The notes under the pieces: model-generated
Databases searched by the model: none
Told to the model about the DNA's origin: nothing
What the model saw: the letters and a program-made list of their open reading frames with translations, nothing else
Program-made: the position numbers and the translations under genes
Shown here: one piece after another, positions 51,760-60,332 of the stretch
Layout of the letters: each line of letters opens with the position of its first letter
How positions within the stretch are numbered: position 1 is the stretch's first letter
Source of the DNA: BOG-931 sp963761525
GTDB lineage: Bacteria > Pseudomonadota > Alphaproteobacteria > Rhizobiales > Xanthobacteraceae
Reading direction: 5' to 3'
NCBI GenBank assembly: GCA_963761525.1
Contig: CAVXHG010000004.1
Coordinates: 496,001-560,000, forward strand
Length of the DNA stretch: 64,000 nt

Positions 51760-52635
51760 CTAGGCGCCGAGCGTGATCTGCAGAATTTCCGGCGGTACAC
51801 CGAAGCGCGCCGGAATGATGCTGGTGCCGAGACCGCCTGACACGATCAGGTGGCGATCATTCTCGACGATGTGGCCATAGGCGTATCGCGCGCCGTAGCG
51901 TGACGGCACGAAGGCCGGCCAGATGAATGGCACACGGATCTGACCGCCATGGGTGTGCCCTGACAACTGCAACGCAACCCGCTCCGGTACGTGCGGGAAA
52001 ATATCCGGCTCATGAGCCAGCAACAGCACCGGATCGTCGGTTTTGATCTTCGACATCGTTAGCGGCAAATCATCGACGCCCATGAAACGATGGGGCCCGA
52101 GCCGAAACGCCTCCTGATCGCCCAAACCGGCCAGCCAGAATTGTCGACCTTTATCGCCGATCAAAACAGCATCATTTTCCAAAATCGGAATCTTCACGTC
52201 TGCGAATGCGGCGCGCACGCCGCGGATGTCGTGCCACCAATCATGGTTACCGAGCACGGCCCAAGTGCCGAGCGGCGCTTGCAGCCGCGCCAGTTCCGCC
52301 GCCCATACCTGATCGGGCATCTTCCTGATCGCAAACGGATATGACGCGATGTAATCACCCAGAAGCAACACGATGTCGGAATGCAGTTCGTTAGCCCGAT
52401 CGACAATGCGCCGGATGTGCTCGATCTGCATGTCCGGGCCACCGGCATGCAGATCGGCAATCACCGTCATGGTGAGCTTCCGGTCCATCGGCCAGCCCGC
52501 CGGACGCGGCGCGTAACGGGTAACCACAAGGCTCAGAGGCTCAATCGCCCCGGCATAGGCTGCCGTGGCGGCGCCGGCGCCAAAAACTCCAGTGGCTCCA
52601 ACAAGCAGGCCGCGGCGTGTGACTGGTACTTTCAT
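51760..52635 (-). CDS. Tat-exported metallophosphoesterase (YkuE/YaeI-like)
   Basis: This 291-residue calcineurin-like phosphoesterase begins MKVPVTRRGLLVGATGVFG, a twin-arginine-like signal. Metal motifs: VIADLHAGGP (D-x-H), LLLGDYI (GD), VLGNHDWWHD (GNHD) and LQLSGHTHGGQIR (GHTH). The family acts on phosphodiesters or lipid pyrophosphates such as UDP-diacylglucosamine. It is convergent with the L,D-transpeptidase. A C-terminal VSGGLGTSIIPARFGVPPEI closes the family core. Confidence 0.92.
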   Translation of the reverse strand: MKVPVTRRGLLVGATGVFGAGAATAAYAGAIEPLSLVVTRYAPRPAGWPMDRKLTMTVIADLHAGGPDMQIEHIRRIVDRANELHSDIVLLLGDYIASYPFAIRKMPDQVWAAELARLQAPLGTWAVLGNHDWWHDIRGVRAAFADVKIPILENDAVLIGDKGRQFWLAGLGDQEAFRLGPHRFMGVDDLPLTMSKIKTDDPVLLLAHEPDIFPHVPERVALQLSGHTHGGQIRVPFIWPAFVPSRYGARYAYGHIVENDRHLIVSGGLGTSIIPARFGVPPEILQITLGA

Positions 52636-52907
52636 ATGCGTCTCATAGCGAGCGAGCCGTGAACGAAGGGTTCAAGTCGATTCAAAATGTCGGGGTTATC
52701 TGCGACGAGTTGGTAAGATCTCAATCACGATCCCGCGAGGCGTATGACATCGTCTCGTCATCTGCGCGGCAGCATTCTTTGCGTGCGCTCGATTATCGGC
52801 CCCGATCGATCTTGATATTCCCATCGCGGCGCAATTGCGTCTTTTTATCGAACATCTTCATGACCGATCGTCGCTGCACGCTTACGTAGCTAGGCGGCGA
52901 ATTTCGA

Positions 52908-54296
52908 TCACGCCTGAACGAGTTTTTCACGCGTTACCCAGTCAAGCGTCTGGTCCAGCGCTCGGGTCAGTCGCGCGAACAGGTCGTCAATTTCGGCATC
53001 CGTGATGATAAGCGGCGGACAAAGCGTCAGGACATCGCCCATCACCGCCCGCACGATCAGGCCCTCGGCTTCGGCAAACTGCACGGCGCGCGACGCAACG
53101 CCATGTTGCGGATCGAACGAGCGCTTGGTGCGCTTGTCGGCGACAAGCTCGGCACCGCCGATCATGCCAATACCGCGCGCTTCGCCGACCAGCGGATGCT
53201 CTCCGAGCGCCGCAAGCCTGTTCTGAAAGTGCGGTGCAAGACCGGCGGCTCGCTCGAAAATCTTGTCGCGCTGATAAATCTCAAGCGCCTTGAGGGCTAC
53301 GGCGGCCGAGACCGGATGACCGCCATAGGTGAAGCCGTGACCGAATACACCGATCTTTCTGCTCTCCGATAGCAGCGCTTGATATTCCTCTTCCGGAATC
53401 ATCACACCGGCGATCGGCAGATAGGCGGACGACAGGGCCTTGGCGACCGAGAGAGCATGCGGCTGGTAATTCAGCTTCTCGCATCCGAACGCGGTGCCGA
53501 GCCGTCCGAAACCGCAGATCACTTCGTCGCTGATCATGAAGACGTCGTGCCTGGTGCACACCTTCATGATTTTTTCGAAATATGTCTTCGGCGGCACGAT
53601 CACACCGCCCGCACCCATCACCGGCTCGGCGATAAAAGCCGCTACCGTGTCGGGTCCCTCCTTGACGATAAGCGCGTCGAGCTCGTCGGCGAGCCGCGTC
53701 GCGAACTGTTCCTCGCTCTCGCCCGCTTCGGCAAAACGATAGTACTGCGGACAGGCGGTGTGCAGAAATCCCGGCAGCGGCAAGTCGAAGTCTCGATGGT
53801 TGGCCGGCAGGCCCGTGAGCGACGCCGCGGCAATGGTGACGCCGTGATAGGCCTTCATCCGGCTGACGATCTTCTTCTTTTGCGGCCGGCCGAGCGCATT
53901 GTTGAGATACCAGACCAGCTTGATCTGGGTATCGTTCGCTTCAGAGCCGGAGCCGCAAAAGAACACCTTCGAGATCGGCACCGGCGCGATCTCCTTCAGC
54001 TTCTCTGCAAGTTCGATGGCTGGATCGTGGCTCTTGCCGCTGAACAGATGCGCGAACGAAAGCTTGCGCATTTGCGAAGCCGCAGCCTCGACCAGTTCCT
54101 CGTTGCCGTAGCCGAGCGAGGTGCACCACAGACCCGCCATCGCTTCGATGTAGGACTTGCCGTCGCTGTCGTAGACATAGACGCCCTTGGCGCGCTCGAT
54201 GATCAGCGGGCCGGTCTCGCGGAACTTGGCGAGGTTAACGTATGGATGCACCAGCGTTTCGACATCGCGGGTGGCGATATTGCTGAGCGGTGACAT
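52908..54296 (-). CDS. Class III aminotransferase (omega-aminotransferase-like)
   Basis: This PLP-dependent enzyme has about 462 residues. It begins MSPLSNIATRDVETLVHPYV. Motifs: YIEAMAGLWCTSLGYGNEEL, CGSGSEANDTQIKLVWYLNN (PLP phosphate), VMGAGGVIVPPKTYF, MISDEVICGFGRLGTAFGCE (the Asp that binds PLP N1), and the Lys region LSVAKALSSAYLPIAGVMIP. Substrates of the family include omega-amino acids, beta-alanine and polyamines with pyruvate as acceptor. AAGGA lies 5 bases before the 54296 start, favouring it over 54302. A 272-base gap downstream shows no gene. Confidence 0.93.
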   Translation of the reverse strand: MSPLSNIATRDVETLVHPYVNLAKFRETGPLIIERAKGVYVYDSDGKSYIEAMAGLWCTSLGYGNEELVEAAASQMRKLSFAHLFSGKSHDPAIELAEKLKEIAPVPISKVFFCGSGSEANDTQIKLVWYLNNALGRPQKKKIVSRMKAYHGVTIAAASLTGLPANHRDFDLPLPGFLHTACPQYYRFAEAGESEEQFATRLADELDALIVKEGPDTVAAFIAEPVMGAGGVIVPPKTYFEKIMKVCTRHDVFMISDEVICGFGRLGTAFGCEKLNYQPHALSVAKALSSAYLPIAGVMIPEEEYQALLSESRKIGVFGHGFTYGGHPVSAAVALKALEIYQRDKIFERAAGLAPHFQNRLAALGEHPLVGEARGIGMIGGAELVADKRTKRSFDPQHGVASRAVQFAEAEGLIVRAVMGDVLTLCPPLIITDAEIDDLFARLTRALDQTLDWVTREKLVQA

Positions 54297-54456
54297 GACC
54301 ATCCTTGCGCGTTATCCGCATCGTTCGGAGGATTGCTGCTGAATGCGTGCAATATCAGCAGCAACGACGGAACTGAATATCCGTTCAGAACTCCGAATGG
54401 AACGCTCTCTCACTTCCAGAATTGTTATTCGGTGAGAAAACATAAGGAATATCCCA

Positions 54457-54618
54457 ATGCGGAAACTTATTCTGTCTCTTGCTGCTCTTTCGGTGATGGC
54501 GGTGGCCGCACCACTGACAGCAAATGCAGATCCGGTTGTCGTTGTCGGGCACCATCATCATTGGTACCCCCACCATGACCACGGCAAGACCGTGATCATC
54601 AAGCACGATCACGACTAA
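54457..54618 (+). CDS. Small secreted histidine-rich protein, 53 residues
   Basis: MRKLILSLAALSVMAVAAPL begins a clean signal peptide ending ANA. The mature 28 residues carry nine histidines (GHHHHWYPHHDHGK and KHDHD). A GGAA site lies upstream and a terminator follows, so it is a complete monocistronic gene. A metal-binding (zinc, nickel or copper) buffer role in the periplasm is inferred from composition alone. Confidence 0.65.
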   Translation: MRKLILSLAALSVMAVAAPLTANADPVVVVGHHHHWYPHHDHGKTVIIKHDHD

Positions 54619-54640
54619 AGAAAGCCCGTCAAGCGGGCCA

Positions 54641-54672
54641 AAAAGAGCCTGGCGCAAGTCGGGCTCTTTTTT
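54641..54672 (+). terminator. Rho-independent terminator, possibly bidirectional
   Basis: The stem AAAAGAGCC (54641-54649) pairs with GGCTCTTTT (54662-54670) around a 12-base loop, followed by TT. A second small hairpin GCCCGTCAAGCGGGC (54624-54638) precedes it. It lies between the His-rich gene and the convergent TctC gene. Confidence 0.8.
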
Positions 54673-54687
54673 AGTTTGATGAACCGT

Positions 54688-55680
54688 TCACTCCGCTTTG
54701 AGGTTAGCCGCCTTGATGATCGGCCACCATTTATCGATCTGCGTTTCTTGAAATTCACCGAGTCCTTGCGGCGTTTGCTGCTCGCTTGAAGGAATGTCCT
54801 GGCCGAGGTCGTGCAGGCGCGTGCGAACCGTTGCATCGGCTAACGCCGTCACGACGGCAGAGCTGAGCTTGTCGACAATCTCGCGCGGAGTTGCCTTCGG
54901 CACCCACATTCCCTGCCAGAACGGCAACGACAGCCCGGCTACGCCGGCTTCTTCCATGGTCGGGATATCGGGCGTCAGGAACCAGCGCTTGTCGCTCATG
55001 ATGGCGAAAGGTTTGACCGCGCCACTTTTCACATAGGGCAAGGTCTGCGAAGCTTCGGCGCCAAACCGTAAATCGATTTGACCGGCAAGCAAATCGGTCA
55101 GCGCCGGCGCCGCGCCGCGATAAGGCACGAGCTGGAATTGCGTGCCGGTGGCTTTCTGGAAATAAAGCGCGCCGATCTGGCTGGGGCTGGCGTTGCCGAT
55201 AGTACCGGATGTCGCCTTGCCGGGATTGGCCTTCAGCCAGGCAATCAGCTCCTGCACATTGTCCGGAGGCAAGCCTTTGCGGCCGACGACGATCAGCGGC
55301 GAAAAAGACAGCAGCGCGACCGGCTCGAAGTCCTTGCGCGTGTCGAAATCCAGCGGATAAACCGCCGGGCTGCCGACATTACTGGTGCCGTCGCCGATTT
55401 CTATTGTGTAGCCGTCCGGCGCTGCGCGCGCCACGCGGCCAGTCCCGATGGTGCCGCCGGCGCCGGTAGCATTCTCGATGACCAGCGGCTGGCCGAGGGC
55501 TCTCTGCATCGGCTCGGAAAGAAGTCGGGCCATCGTGTCGACCGGGCCGCCCGCCGAGAACGGCACGATTACGGTAATCGGCCGCGTTGGGTAATCGAGC
55601 GCACGGGCCAGAGACGGCATTGCCGGAACGGCCGCTGCCGCGCTGGCTAGTCGCAAGAATTGGCGACGTTGTAGTTTCAT
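54688..55680 (-). CDS. Tripartite tricarboxylate transporter substrate-binding protein (TctC/Bug family)
   Basis: This 330-residue binding protein has a Tat-like signal (MKLQRRQFLRLASAAAAVPA, ending SLARA). The Bug signature is YPTRPITVIVPFSAGGPVDT and VIENATGAGGTIGTGRVA, followed by PYRGAAPALTDLLAGQIDLR, the ligand-domain segment, and a C-terminal EFQETQIDKWWPIIKAAN. No TctA/TctB genes nearby. Inverted-repeat element copy B lies upstream (70 bases). This is the second orphan TctC in the window; the ligand is unknown. Confidence 0.92.
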   Translation of the reverse strand: MKLQRRQFLRLASAAAAVPAMPSLARALDYPTRPITVIVPFSAGGPVDTMARLLSEPMQRALGQPLVIENATGAGGTIGTGRVARAAPDGYTIEIGDGTSNVGSPAVYPLDFDTRKDFEPVALLSFSPLIVVGRKGLPPDNVQELIAWLKANPGKATSGTIGNASPSQIGALYFQKATGTQFQLVPYRGAAPALTDLLAGQIDLRFGAEASQTLPYVKSGAVKPFAIMSDKRWFLTPDIPTMEEAGVAGLSLPFWQGMWVPKATPREIVDKLSSAVVTALADATVRTRLHDLGQDIPSSEQQTPQGLGEFQETQIDKWWPIIKAANLKAE

Positions 55681-55750
55681 CGAACATCCCGGACAGCCTA
55701 GCCTAGCAACCGCGCGGGCGCGCCGGAAGGACGATCATCTGCTGTGCAGA

Positions 55751-55918
55751 CTAGTGGAGCGGATTTGACATTCGCTACCCACCGTGCCGCTAGCTCGTGA
55801 AGCGAATGTCAAATCCAAAGCTCCACTAGCCACTTGTAATTGCTAGTGGTTCTTTGGTTCAAACATTTGCACGCGATGTGGCCGAAATGGGATGCAAATG
55901 TTTGAACCGAACCACTAG
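55751..55918. repeat. Two-hairpin repeat element, copy B
   Basis: This 168-base homologue of copy A (47835-48001) has hairpin 1 with CTAGTGGAGC (55751-55760) pairing GCTCCACTAG (55820-55829), and GATTTGACATTCGCT pairing its complement. Hairpin 2 has CTAGTGGTTC (55843-55852) pairing GAACCACTAG (55909-55918), and GGTTCAAACATTTGCA pairing its complement. Each difference from copy A in the stems is matched on the other arm; the loops differ freely. It overlaps the extensin-like stop codon (TAG at 55917-55915). Confidence 0.85.
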
Positions 55919-56850
55919 AAGGCGCCAGTTTTTCTGGAACGGCTTGCTGCGAGATTGGCCGCAATCGGGCGCGGGCGCGGCAGCGGCACGGAATCAAGCG
56001 GCACTGCGGCTTCTTCGGCTTCAGACTCTGCCGGCGCTGCATTATCGGCCTGCGGCGCGGCGCTGGCGGCGGCAGGCGCAGCGTCCTGGGACTTTGCCTG
56101 AACGACCGGCGGCGGCGCCGGCGAGCGCACGTCCCATTCGCAAACTTTGTAATTGTTGCGCCGCTGGGCGAGATCGAGATGGATATGCTCTTCGTGCGAG
56201 CCGTCGGAGCCAGGTCCGAGAATGGTCGCGAACCGCGCACACACGCTGGCTTTGATGGCCTCGCGCCAGTCTTTGTTGACGTTGACGTCGGTGAGCGTGA
56301 GCGATTGGCCATTGGCGAGCTTGAACAGCCGCACATCAAGCGCATTGGCCTTGCCGTGCTCGCTTAATTGCGCACCGCGGACGCGATTGCGGCCGCGGCA
56401 TTCATAAGAATCGAAGTTGTCGAGCCCGCGCAGCGGCGAACCGAATTTCAGGACCGAAGGCGCGACGTCGTCGCGCACCCACTGCGCGATCTGCTCCGCC
56501 ATCGGGCAGCGCAGCGTCGCGGGCGGGTTGACCACCACCTTGTTCTGGTCAGGCAGGATCACCGCATCCAGCAGCACGGCGTCGGTGGCGCCGCATTCGC
56601 CCGCGCCAACCAGGGTCGGCAGCGGCTTGAACGTGGCGAGCTTGGACAACTGCAATTCGCAAGCCGACGGCGGCGCGGGCGTTGCAGTTGCCGATTTTGC
56701 CGGCGCGGCTTCCGGAAAAGCGGCGTAGGCTTCCTGCGGCGGCGATAACTCCTGGGGGATGGGAATTTGCTGCGGTGGCGCAGCAGCGGCAGGGCTTGCA
56801 CCCAGCAAGGCGGCCGCGACGATGGCGCTTTTGACGCGGCAAATGCTCAC
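55915..56850 (-). CDS. Extensin-like (PF06904-type) secreted protein
   Basis: This protein of about 311 residues has a signal peptide (VKSAIVAAALLGASPAAAA) then a Pro-rich N-terminal linker. The extensin-like C-terminal domain runs from CELQLSKLATFKPLPTLVGA to VCEWDV. It has paired cysteines (CELQ, ECGATD, RCPM, SYECRGRNR, VCARF, VCEW) and a HIHLDL metal-like site (HEEHIHLDLAQRR). The fold is related to LAS/VanY-type peptidoglycan peptidases. GTG at 56850 with GGAGAG upstream is preferred over the in-frame GTG at 56868. The tail is Ala/Pro-rich. Confidence 0.87.
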   Translation of the reverse strand: MSICRVKSAIVAAALLGASPAAAAPPQQIPIPQELSPPQEAYAAFPEAAPAKSATATPAPPSACELQLSKLATFKPLPTLVGAGECGATDAVLLDAVILPDQNKVVVNPPATLRCPMAEQIAQWVRDDVAPSVLKFGSPLRGLDNFDSYECRGRNRVRGAQLSEHGKANALDVRLFKLANGQSLTLTDVNVNKDWREAIKASVCARFATILGPGSDGSHEEHIHLDLAQRRNNYKVCEWDVRSPAPPPVVQAKSQDAAPAAASAAPQADNAAPAESEAEEAAVPLDSVPLPRPRPIAANLAASRSRKTGAF

Positions 56851-57033
56851 GCAACGGCTCTCCGCCACAACCTTAAGGACCAGCTTTAAGCCAACAGCGG
56901 CTGGCTGTTCAAGCTAAACGGGATTTGCGTAATGCGAACATGCGGCTAACCTTGGGCGGCCGGCAGCCGCGCTGCGGGCCAAAACGCTGCGAAACGGGCC
57001 ATCAAGTCCGTAAACGATCCGGAGGGGAACGCC

Positions 57034-58673
57034 ATGTTAGGGCTGATGCAGGATTGGCAGCTGCTATGCCATCGCATCATCGACCACGCCGCCACCTATC
57101 ACGCCGAGCGGCAGGTCATTTCGCGATCGATTGAAGGGCCTGTTCACACGACGACGTATGCCGACGTGCGCAAACGCGCGCTGCGTGTTGCGCAACGGCT
57201 CGACAGGGACGGCATCAAGCTTGGCGACAGGGTCGCGACGCTGGCCTGGAATACCTGGCGGCACCTTGAAGCCTGGTACGGCATCATGGGGATCGGCGCG
57301 GTGTATCACACCATCAACCCGCGGCTGTTTCCCGACCAGATCGCCTGGATCGCCAACCACGGCGAAGATCGGGTGATGATGCTCGATCTCACTTTCGTGC
57401 CGCTCATTGAGAAACTTGCCGGCGAACTGAAGACAATCGAGCGCTATGTGATCCTGACCGACTCTGCCCACATGCCGGCGACAACGCTGAAGAACGCGAT
57501 AGCTTACGAAGACTGGATCGCGGACGTCGACGGCGATTTTGCCTGGAAGATGTTCGACGAAAACACCGCGGCAGGCATGTGCTACACCTCCGGCACGACC
57601 GGCAATCCGAAAGGCGTGTTGTACTCGCACCGCTCCAACGTGCTGCATTCGATGATGGCGGCGCAGCCCGATGGCATGGGCGTTTCATCGCGCGACGTCA
57701 TTATGCCGGTCGTGCCGATGTTCCACGCCAATTGCTGGGGCTTGGCGCTAACCTCCCCCATGGTCGGTGCGACCCTGGTGATGCCTGGGGCCAAGCTCGA
57801 CGGCGCTTCGATCTATGAGTTGCTCGATCAGTATCGAGTCTCGTTCAGCGCCGCCGTCCCGACCGTCTGGCTGATGCTGCTGCAACATCTCGAAGCCAAC
57901 AATCTGACGCTGCCATATCTGAGAAAAGTGGTGATCGGCGGCTCGGCCTGTCCGCGCGCCATGACGCAAAAATTCGAGGACAATTACGACGTCGAGGTCT
58001 GTCACGCCTGGGGCATGACGGAGATGAGCCCGCTCGGCACGCTGGGTTCACTGAAGCCGGAATATGCTTCGCTTACCGGCGAGGCAAAGCTCGACGCCCA
58101 GATGAAACAGGGCCATCCCCCATTCTGCGTCGAGATGAAAATCGTCGACGACGATGACAAGGAGCTGCCGCGCGACGGCAAGACGTTCGGCCGCCTCAAG
58201 GTACGCGGGCCATCGGTGGCCCGCGCTTATTTCAGGGAAGACAACGGCGTGCTCGACGCTGAAGGCTTTTTTGATACCGGCGACGTCGCCACGCTCGACC
58301 AGTACGGCTACATGCAGATCACCGACCGCTCCAAGGACGTCATCAAGTCCGGCGGCGAATGGATCTCGTCGATCGAACTGGAAAATCTCGCTGTCGGCCA
58401 TCCGAAAGTAGCGGAGGCCGCGGTGATCGGCGTGAAGCATCCGAAATGGGATGAACGTCCCCTGCTGGTGGTCGTGTTGAAGGAAGGCCAGACCGCGAGC
58501 AAGAGGCTAAGGCCGAGCTGTTGTCATTCCTTGCAGGCAAAGTCGCCAAATGGTGGCTGCCGGACGATGTCGCCTTCGTTGACGAAATCCCGCACACCGC
58601 GACCGGCAAGATCCAAAAAACCGCGTTGCGCAGGCAGTTCGAAGATTTCGTACTTCCAACCGCCGCGGCTTAA
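57034..58673 (+). pseudogene. Long-chain fatty acid-CoA ligase (AMP-binding), one frameshift
   Basis: This is an adenylating acyl-CoA ligase. AMP motifs: CYTSGTTGNPKGVLYSHRS (P-loop, about residues 183-201), HAWGMTEMSPLGTLG (adenine), GFFDTGDVATLDQYGYMQIT and DRSKDVIKSGGEWISSIELE (hinge). The core runs to LKEGQTASK, then the frame breaks near 58503. The true C-terminus (LPDDVAFVDEIPHTATGKIQ, then KTALRRQFEDFV, with the catalytic Lys) is in another frame to TAA at 58673. This break behaves as a -1 loss, unlike the +1 shifts elsewhere. Corrected length is about 547. Substrate chain length unknown. Confidence 0.92.
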
Positions 58674-58976
58674 TCGCCTAAACCTTAACGGCCAATCCCT
58701 GGATCAGGCTATGCCGGCCGGAATTGATCCGGCCAGGTTAGGTGCCTCTATACCACTGATCTTTAGGCACTTTTGAGCCAAACTCGAATAGCTGCCGGAA
58801 CGAATTCTCGGTTCCGGCGTTTGACGTGGCGGACGTGTCGGGGATTCCCAGTGTCGCCACAAAGTAGTAGCGGCTTGCTGCGCCGCACTATCAACACATT
58901 TTCTCTGTCAAACCCGCCTCGACCCCTAGGTGAGCGGGTCATTCACCAATCCCATCAACAACTAAAAAGGCAAATC
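58674..58976. other. Intergenic region with hairpins, no gene seen
   Basis: These 303 bases hold three inverted repeats: GGCCGGA/TCCGGCC (58716-58734), GTGCCT/AGGCAC followed by TTTT (58742-58774, a weak terminator for the ligase) and CCGGAAC/GTTCCGG (58795-58817). No supported coding frame. The region presumably includes the promoter of the RlpA-like gene. Confidence 0.5.
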
Positions 58977-59333
58977 ATGGCTGGATATAGCCTGAGAACG
59001 CTTTCGTTTGCTGTAACTCTTGTAGCAACTTGCATCGGTCTTCCGGTGATTGCTTCGGCTCAATCGGGAATCGCTTCCGTCTATTCTGAAGGTAACAGGA
59101 CAGCCAACGGCGAGCGGGTTTCCTCTAGCACGCTGACGGCTGCGCATCGCAGCCTGCCGTTCGGCACCAAGGTGCGGGTTACCAACGAATCGAATGGCCG
59201 CTCTGTTGTTGTGCGGATCAACGATCGCGGGCCGTTCGTGAAAGGCCGCATTATCGACCTCACGCCGGCCGGCGCTCATGCGCTTGGCTTTTCAGGTTTG
59301 GCACACGTTACCGTCGACGTCGTCGGCGGCTGA
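58977..59333 (+). CDS. RlpA-like (double-psi beta-barrel) secreted protein
   Basis: This 118-residue protein has a signal peptide (LSFAVTLVATCIGLPVIASA) and a DPBB domain: GIASVYSEGNRTANGERVSS, TAAHRSLPFGTKVRVTNESN and VVVRINDRGPFVKGRIIDLT, the RlpA signature including the catalytic Asp in NDRGPF. It lacks the C-terminal SPOR domain and the lipobox of full RlpA, so it is a short secreted relative. A peptidoglycan lytic role is inferred. A perfect terminator follows. Confidence 0.9.
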   Translation: MAGYSLRTLSFAVTLVATCIGLPVIASAQSGIASVYSEGNRTANGERVSSSTLTAAHRSLPFGTKVRVTNESNGRSVVVRINDRGPFVKGRIIDLTPAGAHALGFSGLAHVTVDVVGG

Positions 59334-59353
59334 TCTTCTTTAATGAGGGACCC

Positions 59354-59384
59354 GAAAACGGGAGGCTTCGGCCTCCCGTTTTCC
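59354..59384 (+). terminator. Rho-independent terminator after RlpA-like gene
   Basis: GAAAACGGGAGGC (59354-59366) pairs perfectly over 13 bases with GCCTCCCGTTTTC (59371-59383) around TTCG. Both ends carry A/T runs, so it may act for the convergent hydrolase gene too. Confidence 0.88.
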
Positions 59385-59400
59385 ATTTCGGATCATGCTC
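59384..59400. repeat. Half copy of the palindromic intergenic repeat
   Basis: CGGATCATGCTC at 59389-59400 matches the right arm of the repeats at 40294 and 51664. The left arm is absent, replaced by the terminator. It borders the stop codon of the convergent hydrolase. Confidence 0.4.
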
Positions 59401-60173
59401 TAAAATTCCGCCACGGCACGGATCATCCGCTCGATATCTTCCGGACGCGACAGGCGGTGATCGCCGTCCTTCACCAGTGTCAGCACGACGTCGTCGGAGG
59501 CCAACCGGGACACCAGCGCCTTGGCGTGTTGCCACGGCACGTCGGGGTCTTCGACGCCTTGCAGGATGCGCACCGGACAGCCGGTTTCGATCATGCCACC
59601 CAGCAACAAATGTTGGCGCCCTTCTTCAATGAGCTGCTTGGTCACCAGATAAGGCTCGGCCGAATACTCCGAAGGTCGCGTCCAGACACCCGTCTCTTCC
59701 AATTCGCGCTTGATCTCCGGCGTGAAGCGCTTCCACATCAGCTCTTCAGTGAAGTCCACGGCCGGCGCGATCAGCACCATGCCGGCGACCGAGGCCGCGC
59801 CTGCCGCATTGCGGCGCTTGAGTTCGCGTGTCAGCAGCAGGGCAAGCCAACCGCCCATTGAGGAACCAATCAGGATTTGTGGTCCGTTGCAGCAGGCATC
59901 GAACACCGCAAGGCTGTCGGCGAGCCAGCGGCCAATCGTGCCGTCGGTGAAAGCGCCTTCCGATTCGCCGTGACCGGAATAGTCGAAACGGACACAGGTG
60001 CGCTTTTGCTGCGCGGCCCAGTCGGCGAGCGCCACCGCCTTGGTGCCTTTCATGTCGGACTTGTAACCGCCGAGCCAGAACAACCCCGGCGAGGCCCCGG
60101 ATTGCGCTCGGACAGCGAGACGCCGCTCGCTGCCCTCTTCAATGTGTAGGAATTTCAGACTGTTATCGTTCAT
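59400..60173 (-). CDS. Alpha/beta hydrolase (ABHD10-like)
   Basis: This hydrolase of about 257 residues has nucleophile elbow ILIGSSMGGWLALLL (G-S-S-M-G, about residues 98-112), oxyanion region FWLGGYKSDMKGTKA, and late Asp and His in LQGVEDPDVPW and LVKDGDHRLSRPEDI. The arrangement fits ABHD10-type acyl-protein thioesterases, or simple esterases. It begins MNDNSLKFLHIEEG; a GTG at 60185 would add four residues. Divergent from infC. No partner genes. Confidence 0.87.
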   Translation of the reverse strand: MNDNSLKFLHIEEGSERRLAVRAQSGASPGLFWLGGYKSDMKGTKAVALADWAAQQKRTCVRFDYSGHGESEGAFTDGTIGRWLADSLAVFDACCNGPQILIGSSMGGWLALLLTRELKRRNAAGAASVAGMVLIAPAVDFTEELMWKRFTPEIKRELEETGVWTRPSEYSAEPYLVTKQLIEEGRQHLLLGGMIETGCPVRILQGVEDPDVPWQHAKALVSRLASDDVVLTLVKDGDHRLSRPEDIERMIRAVAEF

Positions 60174-60332
60174 CACGCCGGACACAATTGATAGGCACTC
60201 GCTTTTTCAGGTAACGGAACATAAATCACACACTTCAGCGAACGCTAAGCACCCGACGTGCATTGTCGTTGACTTATGCCCATAAACTCCCGATTTTAGC
60301 GCGCTACAGAAACCACATAGGAGATAACACCC

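Noticed and set aside
52636..52907. Short plus-strand frame (52659-52889) between the metallophosphoesterase and aminotransferase genes
   Set aside because: Low-complexity, Ser/Arg-rich product with no good start signal; treated as intergenic.
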